Notes: generated by a model from the letters alone, not told the origin. A DNA stretch of 52,290 nucleotides from an uncultured Prevotellaceae bacterium (GCA_900320255.1 ONRS01000077.1:1-52290), one strand, 5' to 3'; positions 15,529 through 23,992 are shown, counted from the stretch's first letter. Program-made: numbers and translations.

Positions 15529-15752
15529 AATGCTGATGCGGTACATCTCCGTGTCGGAGTCGCCGCATGTCCTTGTCTTAGGCCGTACCTCTCTATACTG
15601 TTGACTATAGTCGGAAGAGTGTCCGACTATAGTCAGCAGACCATCCGACTATAGTCAGCTGTTCTTCCGACTATAGTCAACAGCATAGTTATGTGGTACC
15701 TAAGACAAGGACATGTGGCGGCTCCGACACGGAGATGTACCGCCTCAGCGTT
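15529..15752. repeat. Giant near-perfect hairpin element with four spaced palindromes
   Basis: The 54-base arms 15529-15582 and 15699-15752 are inverted copies with four mismatches; three of these would be G:U pairs in RNA of the plus strand. The loop region holds four copies of the palindrome GACTATAGTC starting at 15603, 15625, 15647 and 15669, an exact 22-base period. The flanks CTGTT / AACAG next to the outer palindromes continue the symmetry. Open frames across it on both strands encode related peptides only because the sequence is inverted. The rest of the nadK-ABC gap (15753-15914) holds a promoter and operator. Confidence 0.9.
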
Positions 15753-15814
15753 GGTGATACAGCCCGTACGGGAAGAGGAGAAAACGTTAAAATACGCAAA
15801 AAATGGGAGAAAAG

Positions 15815-15846
15815 TTTGGAAGATACGGCGGAATGTCTTACTTTTG
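15815..15846 (+). promoter_or_regulatory. Promoter of the YtrA-type ABC operon
   Basis: TTTG (15815-15818), 20 bases, then TACTTTTG (15839-15846): exact consensus. The palindrome at 15849-15870 covers the expected transcription start. Confidence 0.85.
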
Positions 15847-15848
15847 CA

Positions 15849-15870
15849 GTGTACTATTAAAGTAGTACAC
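15849..15870. promoter_or_regulatory. Probable operator for the GntR/YtrA-type regulator
   Basis: GTGTACTA (15849-15856) and TAGTACAC (15863-15870) form a perfect 8-base inverted repeat separated by TTAAAG. It begins 2 bases after the -7 box, over the expected transcription start, which is where a repressor would block. The third gene of the operon encodes a GntR-type regulator of the class that typically binds such GTGTA/TACAC half-sites. Binding by that protein is inferred. Confidence 0.75.
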
Positions 15871-15914
15871 ATAAATAACTGTAAGTTTTACAAACCAAAG
15901 ACAAAATAAACCGT

Positions 15915-16727
15915 ATGATTGAAGTAAAAAACATTCAGTTCAAGTACAAGGGCCAGCACGCCCTTGTGTTTGACCAGTTCAGCCTCGAGCTGAAGGAAAA
16001 CCGCATCTATGGCCTGCTGGGGAAGAACGGAACAGGCAAATCTACTCTCTTGTATCTGCTCTCCGGTCTGCTCCGGCCCCAGCAGGGTTCGGTTTGTTGC
16101 GACGGGGTAGCGACGTGCGAGCGACAACCCGTAACGCTCAGCGAAATCTATCTTTTGCCAGAGGAGTTTCAGCTGCCTGCCCTTACGCTGGCGCAGTATG
16201 TCAGGCTCTACAGCCCGTTCTATCCCCGTTTCTCTCATGAAGTGCTGCAGGCGTGCCTTGCTGACTTCGAACTGAGTCCCGACGTGCACCTCGGCCGGCT
16301 CTCCATGGGGCAGAAGAAGAAGGCGTACGTGGCCTTCGCCTTGGCCACGCAGACCAAGTATCTCTTCATGGACGAACCGACCAACGGACTGGACATCCCG
16401 TCGAAGAGCCAGTTCCGCAAGGTCATTGCCCGCCACATGAATGACGACCGCCTCATCATCATCTCTACCCATCAGGTGCACGACGTGGAGCAACTGCTCG
16501 ACCACGTGCTCATTCTCTCGCAGCGGGCGTTGCTGCTCAATGCGTCGGTGCAGCAGCTGACCGGGCAGTATGCCTTCTCGTTCCGCTCCGTGAACGATGA
16601 CTCGCCCGTCGTTTATTCCGAGCCTGCGCCTCAGGGCAACGCCGTTATCACCCGAAGGCAGCCCGGCGATGCTGAGACGCAGCTGAACCTCGAACTTTTG
16701 TTTAACTATATCACCTCCAGAAAATAA
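15915..16727 (+). CDS. ABC transporter ATP-binding protein
   Basis: A 270-residue ATPase with Walker A GKNGTGKST (about residues 36-44), a signature-like LSMGQKKK (instead of LSGGQ), Walker B YLFMDEPTNGLD and the switch histidine in STHQVHD. The C-terminal 60 residues are divergent. It pairs with the membrane protein encoded 2 bases downstream and with the GntR-type regulator after it. This three-gene layout matches YtrA-controlled ABC systems, often induced by cell-wall antibiotics in other phyla; substrate here is unknown. Confidence 0.9.
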   Translation: MIEVKNIQFKYKGQHALVFDQFSLELKENRIYGLLGKNGTGKSTLLYLLSGLLRPQQGSVCCDGVATCERQPVTLSEIYLLPEEFQLPALTLAQYVRLYSPFYPRFSHEVLQACLADFELSPDVHLGRLSMGQKKKAYVAFALATQTKYLFMDEPTNGLDIPSKSQFRKVIARHMNDDRLIIISTHQVHDVEQLLDHVLILSQRALLLNASVQQLTGQYAFSFRSVNDDSPVVYSEPAPQGNAVITRRQPGDAETQLNLELLFNYITSRK

Positions 16728-16729
16728 GT

Positions 16730-17557
16730 ATGAAACAGTTTGATTTCCATAGATTCGTGCTGGCACTAAAGTGCCACTTCGTCACCACCCGCAGCATCTG
16801 GCTGCGTGTGTTCAGCCTACAGTTCATTGCCTTGTTCCTGTGGCAGTTGTTCTTTTTGTGGTCGAGTTTTTACAGCCGTAATTACACGGACGAGAGTGCA
16901 GAAGTAGTACATAGCATTTATTATAATGCCATTGACCAAATAGCAGGTTTTAGCATTGTCTTTATTGGCATTGCCATGCTCTTTGGCGCTGTCTGCATGT
17001 TCACGGGCCTGAAGAGTACGGGGGCCCGGGCAGCTTACCTGACGTTGCCTTTGGCGAACGCAGAGAAATATGTGGTCAACTTTCTTTTTGCCACGCTGTT
17101 CTGTGCCTTAGGCTCCTTTGTGGCTTACCTATGTGCCGACGCCTTGCGCGTGCTGATTGATCTGCTGGCCGGGCACATGGTCGTTTGGAGTGTTCCTTAT
17201 TTCTTTGACACATGGACATTACTGACCATAGACAATTATCTGACGGTGCCGCTGATAGGTTTTTTCCTGCTGGTACATGCGTTCTACATGCTGGGCGGCA
17301 CGCTGTTGCGCCGTCAGCCGATCTTACTGACCGCTATGGCTCATGTCATTCTTGTCTATGTGCTGATATTCGTCTGGCGGTTTGGCCTGGGTTTTCCAAG
17401 CATGCTGTCGCAAACGGACACGGGTGAGGTGGTGCCAACTGGCTGGTATTACGCTGTGACCATTGGCTTTTACCTCCTGTCGGTACTCTTCTATTGGCTT
17501 TCTTATCGCATTTTCTGCCGCATGCAGGTGAATAATCATAAATGGTTGAACGTATGA
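16730..17557 (+). CDS. ABC transporter permease (ABC-2-like)
   Basis: A 275-residue membrane protein with about six hydrophobic segments, including LQFIALFLWQLFFLW near residue 27, a pair around residues 70-130 and a cluster in the C-terminal third. It has no recognisable enzymatic domain. It starts 2 bases after the ATPase and its stop overlaps the regulator start (ATGA), so the three are made together. It is the membrane partner of the ATPase. Confidence 0.8.
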   Translation: MKQFDFHRFVLALKCHFVTTRSIWLRVFSLQFIALFLWQLFFLWSSFYSRNYTDESAEVVHSIYYNAIDQIAGFSIVFIGIAMLFGAVCMFTGLKSTGARAAYLTLPLANAEKYVVNFLFATLFCALGSFVAYLCADALRVLIDLLAGHMVVWSVPYFFDTWTLLTIDNYLTVPLIGFFLLVHAFYMLGGTLLRRQPILLTAMAHVILVYVLIFVWRFGLGFPSMLSQTDTGEVVPTGWYYAVTIGFYLLSVLFYWLSYRIFCRMQVNNHKWLNV

Positions 17558-17901
17558 GTTTCACGAACGACAAACCCATCTACCTGCAGATGGCCGACCG
17601 TCTGTGCGACGAGATTCTGGCAGGGACGTATAAGGACGACGACCGCATCCCCTCGGTGCGCGAGTATGCCGTCATGCTCGAGGTGAACACCAACACCGCC
17701 GTCAAAGCCTACGACGAGCTTGCGCGCGCGAACATTATATATAATAAGCGCGGCCTGGGCTACTTCGTCACCCCCGGTGCCCGCCAGCAGATTATGCAGG
17801 AGCGCCGCCGCCTCTTCATGGAGCAGCAGTTGCCCGCCCTCTTCCGCCAAATGCACCTGTTGGGTATTGACATACAGGAAGTCGTTGAAGCATGGCGGTG
17901 A
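17554..17901 (+). CDS. GntR family transcriptional regulator, YtrA subfamily
   Basis: A 115-residue protein with an N-terminal winged helix (PIYLQMADRLCDEILAGTYKDDDRIPSVREYAVMLEVNTNTAVKAYDEL) and a very short C-terminal helical tail, the size and layout of the YtrA subfamily. ATG 17554 gives the usual ATGA overlap with the permease stop; an ATG at 17542 is also in frame and would add four residues. It most likely represses its own operon through the palindrome at 15849-15870. Confidence 0.92.
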   Translation: MSFTNDKPIYLQMADRLCDEILAGTYKDDDRIPSVREYAVMLEVNTNTAVKAYDELARANIIYNKRGLGYFVTPGARQQIMQERRRLFMEQQLPALFRQMHLLGIDIQEVVEAWR

Positions 17902-17916
17902 GACCCTCTGACTCTT

Positions 17917-18171
17917 GACCCCCTCTAACTCCCCCTGTAGGGGGAGGACGGTATGAGGGCAAGATGCATGGTGGTGACCCCCTCTAACTCCCCCTGTAGG
18001 GGGAGGACAGAATGTGTGCATGCCCTTGTGTGGTAATCGTCCCCCTCCTACAGGAGGGGTTAGGGGAGGTCACCAATTCCCTGACCCCCTCTAACTCCCC
18101 CTGTAGGGGGAGGACAGAATGTGGGCATGCCCTTGTGTGGTAATCGTCCCCCTCCTACAGGAGGGGTTCTT
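17917..18171. repeat. Array of C/G-rich palindromic elements with an 86-base duplication
   Basis: Three forward copies of GACCCCCTCTAACTCCCCCT-GTAGGGGGAGGAC (17917-17949, 17976-18008, 18083-18115) alternate with two reverse copies (18039-18071 and 18147-18171). Each unit can fold by itself (CCCCCT/AGGGGG). The block 17976-18061 recurs at 18083-18168 with about one mismatch, a recent duplication at 107-base spacing. It fills the gap between the GntR gene and the exporter promoter; no gene is present. 18172-18279 has a possible TAGCAC...GTGTGCTA stem (18209-18246) of unknown meaning. Confidence 0.85.
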
Positions 18172-18279
18172 GCTCTGGCAAGCGTCCCTGCGGACCGAGC
18201 GAGGGGATAGCACTTGCTGCGAAGTAACGGCGCTTCGGTGTGCTAAAAGTCTTACATTCATTTAAATAATATTAGAAAA

Positions 18280-18311
18280 TTTGTGGGATGTGCAACTTTA
18301 CTGTATCTTTG
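18280..18311 (+). promoter_or_regulatory. Promoter of the MacAB-TolC-like operon
   Basis: TTTG (18280-18283), 20 bases, then TATCTTTG (18304-18311): exact consensus. It shows that the ATG at 18288, inside the promoter, cannot be the start of the first gene. Confidence 0.85.
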
Positions 18312-18344
18312 TACGTCAAATTAGTAAATCGTAAATCAAACAAG

Positions 18345-19004
18345 GTGATACATCTCAAGGACATCAACAAGACCTATAAGGGTGCTCAGCCGCTGCACGT
18401 GCTGAAAGGCATCACGCTCGACATAGAGAAGGGCGAGTTCGTTAGCATCATGGGCGCTTCAGGCTCAGGAAAATCAACGCTACTCAACATACTGGGCATT
18501 CTTGACAACTACGACTCGGGCGAATACCTGCTCAACGGCGTGCGCATCTGGAACCTCTCGGAGCGAAAGGCTGCCGAGTACCGTAACCACATGATAGGAT
18601 TTATCTTCCAGTCGTTTAACCTCATATCGTTTAAGACGGCTGTGGAGAACGTGGAGTTGCCGCTCTTTTATCAAGGGGTGTCGCGCAAGAAGCGGCACAC
18701 CCTTGCCTTAGAGTATCTGGAACGGTTGGGACTGCTGGACTGGGCCACGCACTATCCCAATGAGCTCTCTGGAGGACAGCGGCAGCGCGTGGCCATTGCC
18801 CGTGCACTCATTACGCAGCCGCAGATTATCCTGGCCGACGAGCCGACTGGTGCGCTGGACTCGAAGACCAGCATAGAGGTGATGCAGCTGCTGAAACAGT
18901 TGAATGCAGAGGACGGTATCACGCAGATTATTGTGACCCACGACCCCAGCGTGGCCGAGAAGACGAACCGCGTAATCAGAATAAAGGATGGAGTTATTGA
19001 ATGA
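18345..19004 (+). CDS. MacB-type ABC exporter, ATPase subunit
   Basis: A 219-residue ATPase with Walker A GASGSGKST, the signature LSGGQRQRVAIARAL, Walker B IILADEPTGALD and switch VTHD, all typical of the MacB/LolD class. I chose the GTG at 18345 (MIHLKDINKTYKG) because the upstream ATG at 18288 lies within the promoter and because family members begin at this point. It is the first gene of a five-gene operon (to 23962). Its stop overlaps the first permease start by 17 bases. The complex moves substrates from the periplasm or inner membrane outward; substrate unknown. Confidence 0.93.
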   Translation: MIHLKDINKTYKGAQPLHVLKGITLDIEKGEFVSIMGASGSGKSTLLNILGILDNYDSGEYLLNGVRIWNLSERKAAEYRNHMIGFIFQSFNLISFKTAVENVELPLFYQGVSRKKRHTLALEYLERLGLLDWATHYPNELSGGQRQRVAIARALITQPQIILADEPTGALDSKTSIEVMQLLKQLNAEDGITQIIVTHDPSVAEKTNRVIRIKDGVIE

Positions 19005-20226
19005 GATATGGCAGACGGCCAGACGTAACAAGCTGCGCACGGGGCTGACAGGCTTCGCGGTGGCATGGGGCATCTTCATGCTCATTGTGCTGCTGGGGGC
19101 AGGCAACGGACTCATCCATGCGCAGCTGCAGCAGTCGGAGCGATTCCTGACTAACTCCATGATTGTGTGGGGCGGCTACACGTCGAAGCCCTATCAGGGA
19201 CTGAAGGAGAACCGCAACATTCAGCTGAACCGCAACGACATCGCCATTACCGGCACCAGCTTCCCCGAGAACATCGATGCCGTGGGAGCCATGTACGAGA
19301 CGTCGGTCACGGTGAGCCTCGGCGAGCAGTACCTGAATACCACGCTGGCCGGCGTCTATCCTAACCATACGCAGATAGACAAGGTGGAGATGCTGAAGGG
19401 ACGCTTCATCAACGATATTGACCAGCGGGAGCGCCGCAAGGTAATCGTCATCAGTAATAAGCAGGCCAAGGAGCTGGGCACCCTCGTAGGCCAGCATGTC
19501 AACGTGGGAGCCTTTGCCTTCCAGGTGGTGGGCATCTACAAGGAACAGGAGAACGGACGGGCCAGCGCCTTCACGGCCTACTCCACGATGAAGGGCATCT
19601 TCGGAGCCAATACCGCCGATGCCGGACGCATAGAGTTTAACTTCCACGGGCTGACCACCGAACAGGCCAATACCGACTTCGAACGAGAGTACCGTCAGCA
19701 CATCAATGCCGCCCACCAGGCAGCACCCGACGATGAGGAAAGCATCTGGCTCTGGAACCGCTATACCAATAACCTGCAGATGCAGACGGGCATCGGCATC
19801 ATTCGTACTGCCCTCTGGATAGTAGGCCTCTTCACGCTGCTCTCGGGCATCGTGGGCGTGAGCAACATCATGCTCATCACCGTCAAGGAGCGCACCCATG
19901 AGTTCGGCATCCGCAAGGCCATCGGCGCCAAGCCGTGGGCCATACTGAAGCTCATCATCATAGAGAGTGTGATTATTACCACCTTCTTCGGCTACATAGG
20001 CATGGTGCTGGGCGTGGCAGCCAACGAATACATGGATGCCACCATAGGCCATGACACCATAGACACAGGACTCTTCAAGGCCACGATGTTTGTCAACCCC
20101 ACCGTGGGGCTCGACGTCTGCATTGAAGCCACGTTGGTCATGGTCATTGCCGGCACCCTGGCCGGACTGGTGCCAGCCCTGAAGGCCAGCCGCATACGGC
20201 CCATAGAGGCGCTTCGTGCGGAATAA
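18988..20226 (+). CDS. MacB-type ABC exporter permease 1
   Basis: A 412-residue inner-membrane protein with an N-terminal transmembrane helix (residues 20-40), a large periplasmic MacB-like domain (about 45-270) and three C-terminal FtsX-type helices, including GIVGVSNIMLITVKERTHEFGIRKAIGAKP. It is 35% or so like permease 2 by eye and likely pairs with it as a heterodimer. It overlaps the ATPase gene, which implies coupled translation. Confidence 0.9.
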   Translation: MELLNEIWQTARRNKLRTGLTGFAVAWGIFMLIVLLGAGNGLIHAQLQQSERFLTNSMIVWGGYTSKPYQGLKENRNIQLNRNDIAITGTSFPENIDAVGAMYETSVTVSLGEQYLNTTLAGVYPNHTQIDKVEMLKGRFINDIDQRERRKVIVISNKQAKELGTLVGQHVNVGAFAFQVVGIYKEQENGRASAFTAYSTMKGIFGANTADAGRIEFNFHGLTTEQANTDFEREYRQHINAAHQAAPDDEESIWLWNRYTNNLQMQTGIGIIRTALWIVGLFTLLSGIVGVSNIMLITVKERTHEFGIRKAIGAKPWAILKLIIIESVIITTFFGYIGMVLGVAANEYMDATIGHDTIDTGLFKATMFVNPTVGLDVCIEATLVMVIAGTLAGLVPALKASRIRPIEALRAE

Positions 20227-20247
20227 CCTAATAAGCCCCATAAGAAT

Positions 20248-21492
20248 ATGAGAATAGACATTGACACCTACCGCGAAATCATTGACACGCTGACGCGCAA
20301 CAAGAGCCGCTCGTTCCTGACGGGGTTCGGCGTCTTTTGGGGCGTGTTCATGCTCATCGCCCTGATTGGCGGAGGACAAGGACTGAAAGAACTGCTCAAC
20401 CAGAACTTCGAGGGCTTTGCCACCAACTCGGCGCTGGTATGGGCTCAGCCTACCACCAAACCCTACAAGGGATTCCGCAAGGGCCGTCAGTGGACGATGG
20501 TCTATAAGGACGTGCAGCGCATGAAGGAACAGGTGCCGGAACTGGACGTTGTCACGCCGATGGTGTCACGATGGGGCAATAATGCGGTCTTTGGTGACCA
20601 TAAAAGTTCGTGTAACATGAGTGGCGTGTCACCTGACTATGCCAAGGTGATGGAGCCGAAGATATACTACGGACGATACCTGAACGACATGGACCTGCAG
20701 CAGCGCCGAAAGGTCTGCGTACTGGGTAAGAAGGTGTATAAGGAACTCTTCCCGGGTGGTGGCGACCCCTGTGGCAAGCTGGTCCGCTTAGACTCCGTTT
20801 ACTACCGCGTGGTGGGTGTTGACTACAAGACGGGCGGCATCAATCTGAACGGTAGCAGCGAGGAGGCGGTCACCATTCCCATCACGCTCATGCAGCAGAC
20901 GTACAACATGGGCGACCAGATTCACATACTCTGCGTGACGGCCAAACCTGGTGTTACCATGAGTACCATCACCGACAAGATGCGTGGCGTCATAGCCCGC
21001 GCCCACACCGTTGACCCGACGGACGAGCAGGGTGTCATGGTGTTCAACACCGAGGTGCTCTTCCAACTTCTGGACTCCCTCTTCCGCGGCGTTAACTTCC
21101 TTATATGGCTGGTCGGTCTGGGCACGCTCTTAGCGGGTGCCATCGGCGTGTCGAACATCATGATGGTGACGGTGCGCGAACGGACTACTGAGATAGGCAT
21201 CCGCCGGGCCATTGGTGCTACGCCGCGAATGATTCTCTCGCAGATTATCAGCGAGAGTCTGGTGCTGACGCTGGTGGCGGGCATGTCGGGTATTCTCTTT
21301 GCCGTCATGATACTGCAGATGCTGGAGATGGCGAACACGGAGGACGGCATTGTCTCTGCCCACTTCCAGGTGCAGTTCTGGACGGCTATCTTCGCAGCCC
21401 TCGCGGTCAGCCTGATGGGAGTGCTGGCAGGCTTGGCTCCCGCCGCCCGCGCCATGAGCATCAAACCCGTTGATGCCATGAGGGACGAGTAA
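20248..21492 (+). CDS. MacB-type ABC exporter permease 2
   Basis: A 414-residue homologue of permease 1, with the same layout: one N-terminal helix (GFGVFWGVFMLIALIGGGQG), a periplasmic domain and three C-terminal helices around GAIGVSNIMMVTVRERTTEIGIRRAIGATP. It starts 21 bases after permease 1. Two different permeases served by one ATPase suggest a heterodimeric transporter. Confidence 0.9.
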   Translation: MRIDIDTYREIIDTLTRNKSRSFLTGFGVFWGVFMLIALIGGGQGLKELLNQNFEGFATNSALVWAQPTTKPYKGFRKGRQWTMVYKDVQRMKEQVPELDVVTPMVSRWGNNAVFGDHKSSCNMSGVSPDYAKVMEPKIYYGRYLNDMDLQQRRKVCVLGKKVYKELFPGGGDPCGKLVRLDSVYYRVVGVDYKTGGINLNGSSEEAVTIPITLMQQTYNMGDQIHILCVTAKPGVTMSTITDKMRGVIARAHTVDPTDEQGVMVFNTEVLFQLLDSLFRGVNFLIWLVGLGTLLAGAIGVSNIMMVTVRERTTEIGIRRAIGATPRMILSQIISESLVLTLVAGMSGILFAVMILQMLEMANTEDGIVSAHFQVQFWTAIFAALAVSLMGVLAGLAPAARAMSIKPVDAMRDE

Positions 21493-21523
21493 ATAATGAT
21501 AAAAATGTAAAAACAATATATTT

Positions 21524-22639
21524 ATGAAGAAGTACTCAAAACTGATTATTGCGGCTATCGTGGCCTTGATTTTCATCGGAACCTTCGTGTTCCTCTGGCA
21601 GAAGAGCCAGCCTAAGGAAGTGCTCTACAGCGAGTTTACGCCCAAGCTCGACACGCTGCAGCGCACAACTATCATTACCGGTAAGATAGAACCGCGCAAC
21701 GAGGTGAACGTGAAGCCACAGATTAGTGGCATCATTACCGAGATTCTGAAAGAAGCCGGACAGTACGTTCAGCAGGGCGAGGTCATCGCCAAGGTGAAGG
21801 TCATACCCGACATGGGACAGCTCTCGTCTGCCGAGAGCCGTGTGCGACTGGCCGACATCAACCTGAAACAGGCTGAGGTGAACTTCGAACGTGAGAAGAA
21901 TCTCTACGAGCAGAAACTCGTCTCGGCCGACGAGTACGACAAGGTTCGGCAGCAGCTGAACCAGGCCAAGGAGGAGCTGAAGGCTGCCATCGATGCACTT
22001 GAGGTGGTGCGCGACGGCGTGTCACGCTCCAATGCCAGTGCCTCCTCGACGCTCATACGCTCCACCATCAGCGGTGTCATACTCGACATTCCCGTCAAGG
22101 TGGGTAACTCGGTTATTCTCTCTAACACGTTCAACGACGGTACGACCATTGCCTCGGTTGCCAACATGAACGACCTCATCTTCCGCGGTAACATTGACGA
22201 GACCGAGGTGGGGAAGCTGGTTGACGGCATGCCCATGAAGATTACCGTGGGTGCGCTGCAGGACGTGTCGTTCGATGCGTCGTTAGAGTACATCTCGCCA
22301 AAGGCCGTCGAGAGCAACGGTGCCAACCAGTTTGAGATAAAGGCTGCCGTCACCTCGCTGCCCGCCTCGGGCGGCATCCGTTCAGGCTATTCGGCCAATG
22401 CCGAGATTGTGCTGGCGCGGGCTGAGAATGTGCTCACCATTCCAGAGAGTGCCATCGAGTTCAGCGGCGACTCCACGTTTGTCTATGTGATTACTGGTGG
22501 GACTGACAAACCGCAGTATGAGCGCAAGCCCGTCACCACGGGCCTTTCTGACGGCGTGAACATTGAAATCAAGAAGGGCATCACGGTTAACGACCGTGTG
22601 CGTGGCCCCGAAATAATAGCAGAGACCAAGGAGGACTAA
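21524..22639 (+). CDS. Periplasmic adaptor (MacA/HlyD-like) of the exporter
   Basis: A 371-residue membrane-fusion protein. An N-terminal signal anchor (LIIAAIVALIFIGTFVFLW) leads to a lipoyl-like half-motif (GKIEPRNEVNVKPQISGIITEILKEAGQYVQQGEVIAKV), an alpha-helical hairpin with coiled-coil character (about residues 100-165) and a beta-barrel region. It joins the permeases to the outer-membrane channel encoded next, 3 bases downstream. Confidence 0.92.
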   Translation: MKKYSKLIIAAIVALIFIGTFVFLWQKSQPKEVLYSEFTPKLDTLQRTTIITGKIEPRNEVNVKPQISGIITEILKEAGQYVQQGEVIAKVKVIPDMGQLSSAESRVRLADINLKQAEVNFEREKNLYEQKLVSADEYDKVRQQLNQAKEELKAAIDALEVVRDGVSRSNASASSTLIRSTISGVILDIPVKVGNSVILSNTFNDGTTIASVANMNDLIFRGNIDETEVGKLVDGMPMKITVGALQDVSFDASLEYISPKAVESNGANQFEIKAAVTSLPASGGIRSGYSANAEIVLARAENVLTIPESAIEFSGDSTFVYVITGGTDKPQYERKPVTTGLSDGVNIEIKKGITVNDRVRGPEIIAETKED

Positions 22640-22642
22640 ATC

Positions 22643-23962
22643 ATGAAAAGATTACTTATCTGTCTTCTGAGCCTTGTGAGCCTTATGGCTTCGGCTCAGC
22701 CGAAGCAGTGGACACTCCGCGAATGCACGGAATACGCCGTCAGCCATAACCTGCAGATCAAGCAGCACTACCACCAGCAGGTGAAACAGGAACTGCAGCT
22801 CTCGACAGCCCGCAATGCGCGGCTGCCAGACCTGGGTGCCGACATCAATGAGAACATCTCCTTCGGCCGTGGATTAACGTCGGATAATACCTATACGAAT
22901 ACGAACACCAGCTCTACGTCGTTCTCGCTGAACACCAGTATTCCCCTGTTTACGGGTTTCCAGATTTCCAACACCATACAGCTGAGCAAACTGAACCTCG
23001 AAGCAGCGACGCAGGACTTGGAAAAAGCCAAGAACGACATTCGCACGCAGGTGGCACAGGCCTATGTACAGATTCTTTACGACAAAGAGATTATGGAGGT
23101 GGCCAACAGGCAGATTGCCATCGACTCGCAGCAGGTGCACCGCCTGCAGGTGATGCTCGACAACGGGAAGGCCAGTCCGGCCGAACTCTCCCAGCAGCAG
23201 GCCACACTCGCACAGAGCCGCCTTACCGCCACGCAGGCCAACAACGACTTGCAACTGGCATACCTCGCGCTGACCCAACTCCTCGAACTGCCTTCGCCGG
23301 AAGGCTTCACCATTGTCTGCCCTGACCTTGACGGCCTGGTTAACCGCAGCATTGCCGTCAGCCCCGATGTCATCTACACCGAAGCCCTCGTCTCTCGTCC
23401 CGAGGTAGCAGCAGAACAGCTGCGCCTGCAAGGTACAGAGAAGAGCATCAAGATAGCGCAGGCAGGCTTGTACCCCTTGCTGTCCTTCTCGGCTGGTTTG
23501 GGAACCAATTACTATAGCTCGTCCGATTTTGCTTCAGAAGCCTTCGGCACACAGCTGAAGAACAACTTCTCGCAGTATATTGGACTGAACCTGCAGATTC
23601 CCATCTTCAACCGTTTCTCAACGCGTAACAAGATTCGTTCGGCACGTGTTGACCAGGAAATACAGATGTTGCAGCTGGAAAACGTGAAGAAGACGCTCTA
23701 CAAAGAGATTCAGCAGGTGTACTACAATGCCATAGCGGCTCAGGAGAAATGGCGCAAGAGCGAACAGGCCGTGAAGGCTGCTCAGGATGCCTTCACCCTG
23801 ATGGAGGCGAAGTACGAGAACGGCAAGGCGAACATCACGGAGTTCGACGATGCCAAGAACAAGCTGATGAAGGCGGAGAGTGACCTGGTGCAGGCACGTT
23901 ACGAATACCTTTACCAGACGGCGCTGCTCGACTTCTACCGGGGACGGGAGTTTATGTTCTAA
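22643..23962 (+). CDS. TolC-family outer-membrane channel
   Basis: A 439-residue protein with a signal peptide (residues 1-19, ending ASAQ) and two repeats of long alpha-helical outer-membrane efflux (OEP) sequence, such as LQLSTARNARLPDLGADINENISFG and the C-terminal ANITEFDDAKNKLMKAESDLVQARYEYLYQ. It provides the exit duct for the MacAB-like complex. It is the last gene of the operon and is followed by a bidirectional terminator. Confidence 0.94.
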   Translation: MKRLLICLLSLVSLMASAQPKQWTLRECTEYAVSHNLQIKQHYHQQVKQELQLSTARNARLPDLGADINENISFGRGLTSDNTYTNTNTSSTSFSLNTSIPLFTGFQISNTIQLSKLNLEAATQDLEKAKNDIRTQVAQAYVQILYDKEIMEVANRQIAIDSQQVHRLQVMLDNGKASPAELSQQQATLAQSRLTATQANNDLQLAYLALTQLLELPSPEGFTIVCPDLDGLVNRSIAVSPDVIYTEALVSRPEVAAEQLRLQGTEKSIKIAQAGLYPLLSFSAGLGTNYYSSSDFASEAFGTQLKNNFSQYIGLNLQIPIFNRFSTRNKIRSARVDQEIQMLQLENVKKTLYKEIQQVYYNAIAAQEKWRKSEQAVKAAQDAFTLMEAKYENGKANITEFDDAKNKLMKAESDLVQARYEYLYQTALLDFYRGREFMF

Positions 23963-23965
23963 CAA

Positions 23966-23989
23966 AAAAGGCGGGATGTCCCGCCTTTT
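23966..23989. terminator. Bidirectional terminator between tolC-like and GH53 genes
   Basis: AAAAGGCGGGA (23966-23976) and TCCCGCCTTTT (23979-23989) form a perfect 11-base stem with a TG loop. A-rich and T-rich edges allow it to end both the plus-strand exporter operon and the minus-strand GH53 transcript. Confidence 0.92.
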
Positions 23990-23992
23990 CTG

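Noticed and set aside
15603..15678. CRISPR-like repeat-spacer pattern of GACTATAGTC
   Set aside because: Repeats of 10 bases with 12-base spacers are far too short, and the whole is symmetrical as a hairpin.
15472..15872. Two short open frames on opposite strands with similar peptides (VHLRVG...CPCLR)
   Set aside because: The likeness arises because both read the arms of the same inverted repeat. There is no promoter, no homologous family and no other support.
18172..18250. A small structured RNA after the palindrome array
   Set aside because: TAGCAC...GTGTGCTA with an inner CGAAG...CTTCG stem can form, but there is no promoter or terminator that would define a transcript.
18288..18344. Upstream ATG for the exporter ATPase
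   Set aside because: It lies inside the promoter; GTG 18345 fits the family start.
18994..20379. A 461-codon open frame on the minus strand
   Set aside because: It lies fully opposite the exporter permease 1 gene and part of permease 2, is rich in histidine and glycine as expected from an antisense shadow, and matches no family.
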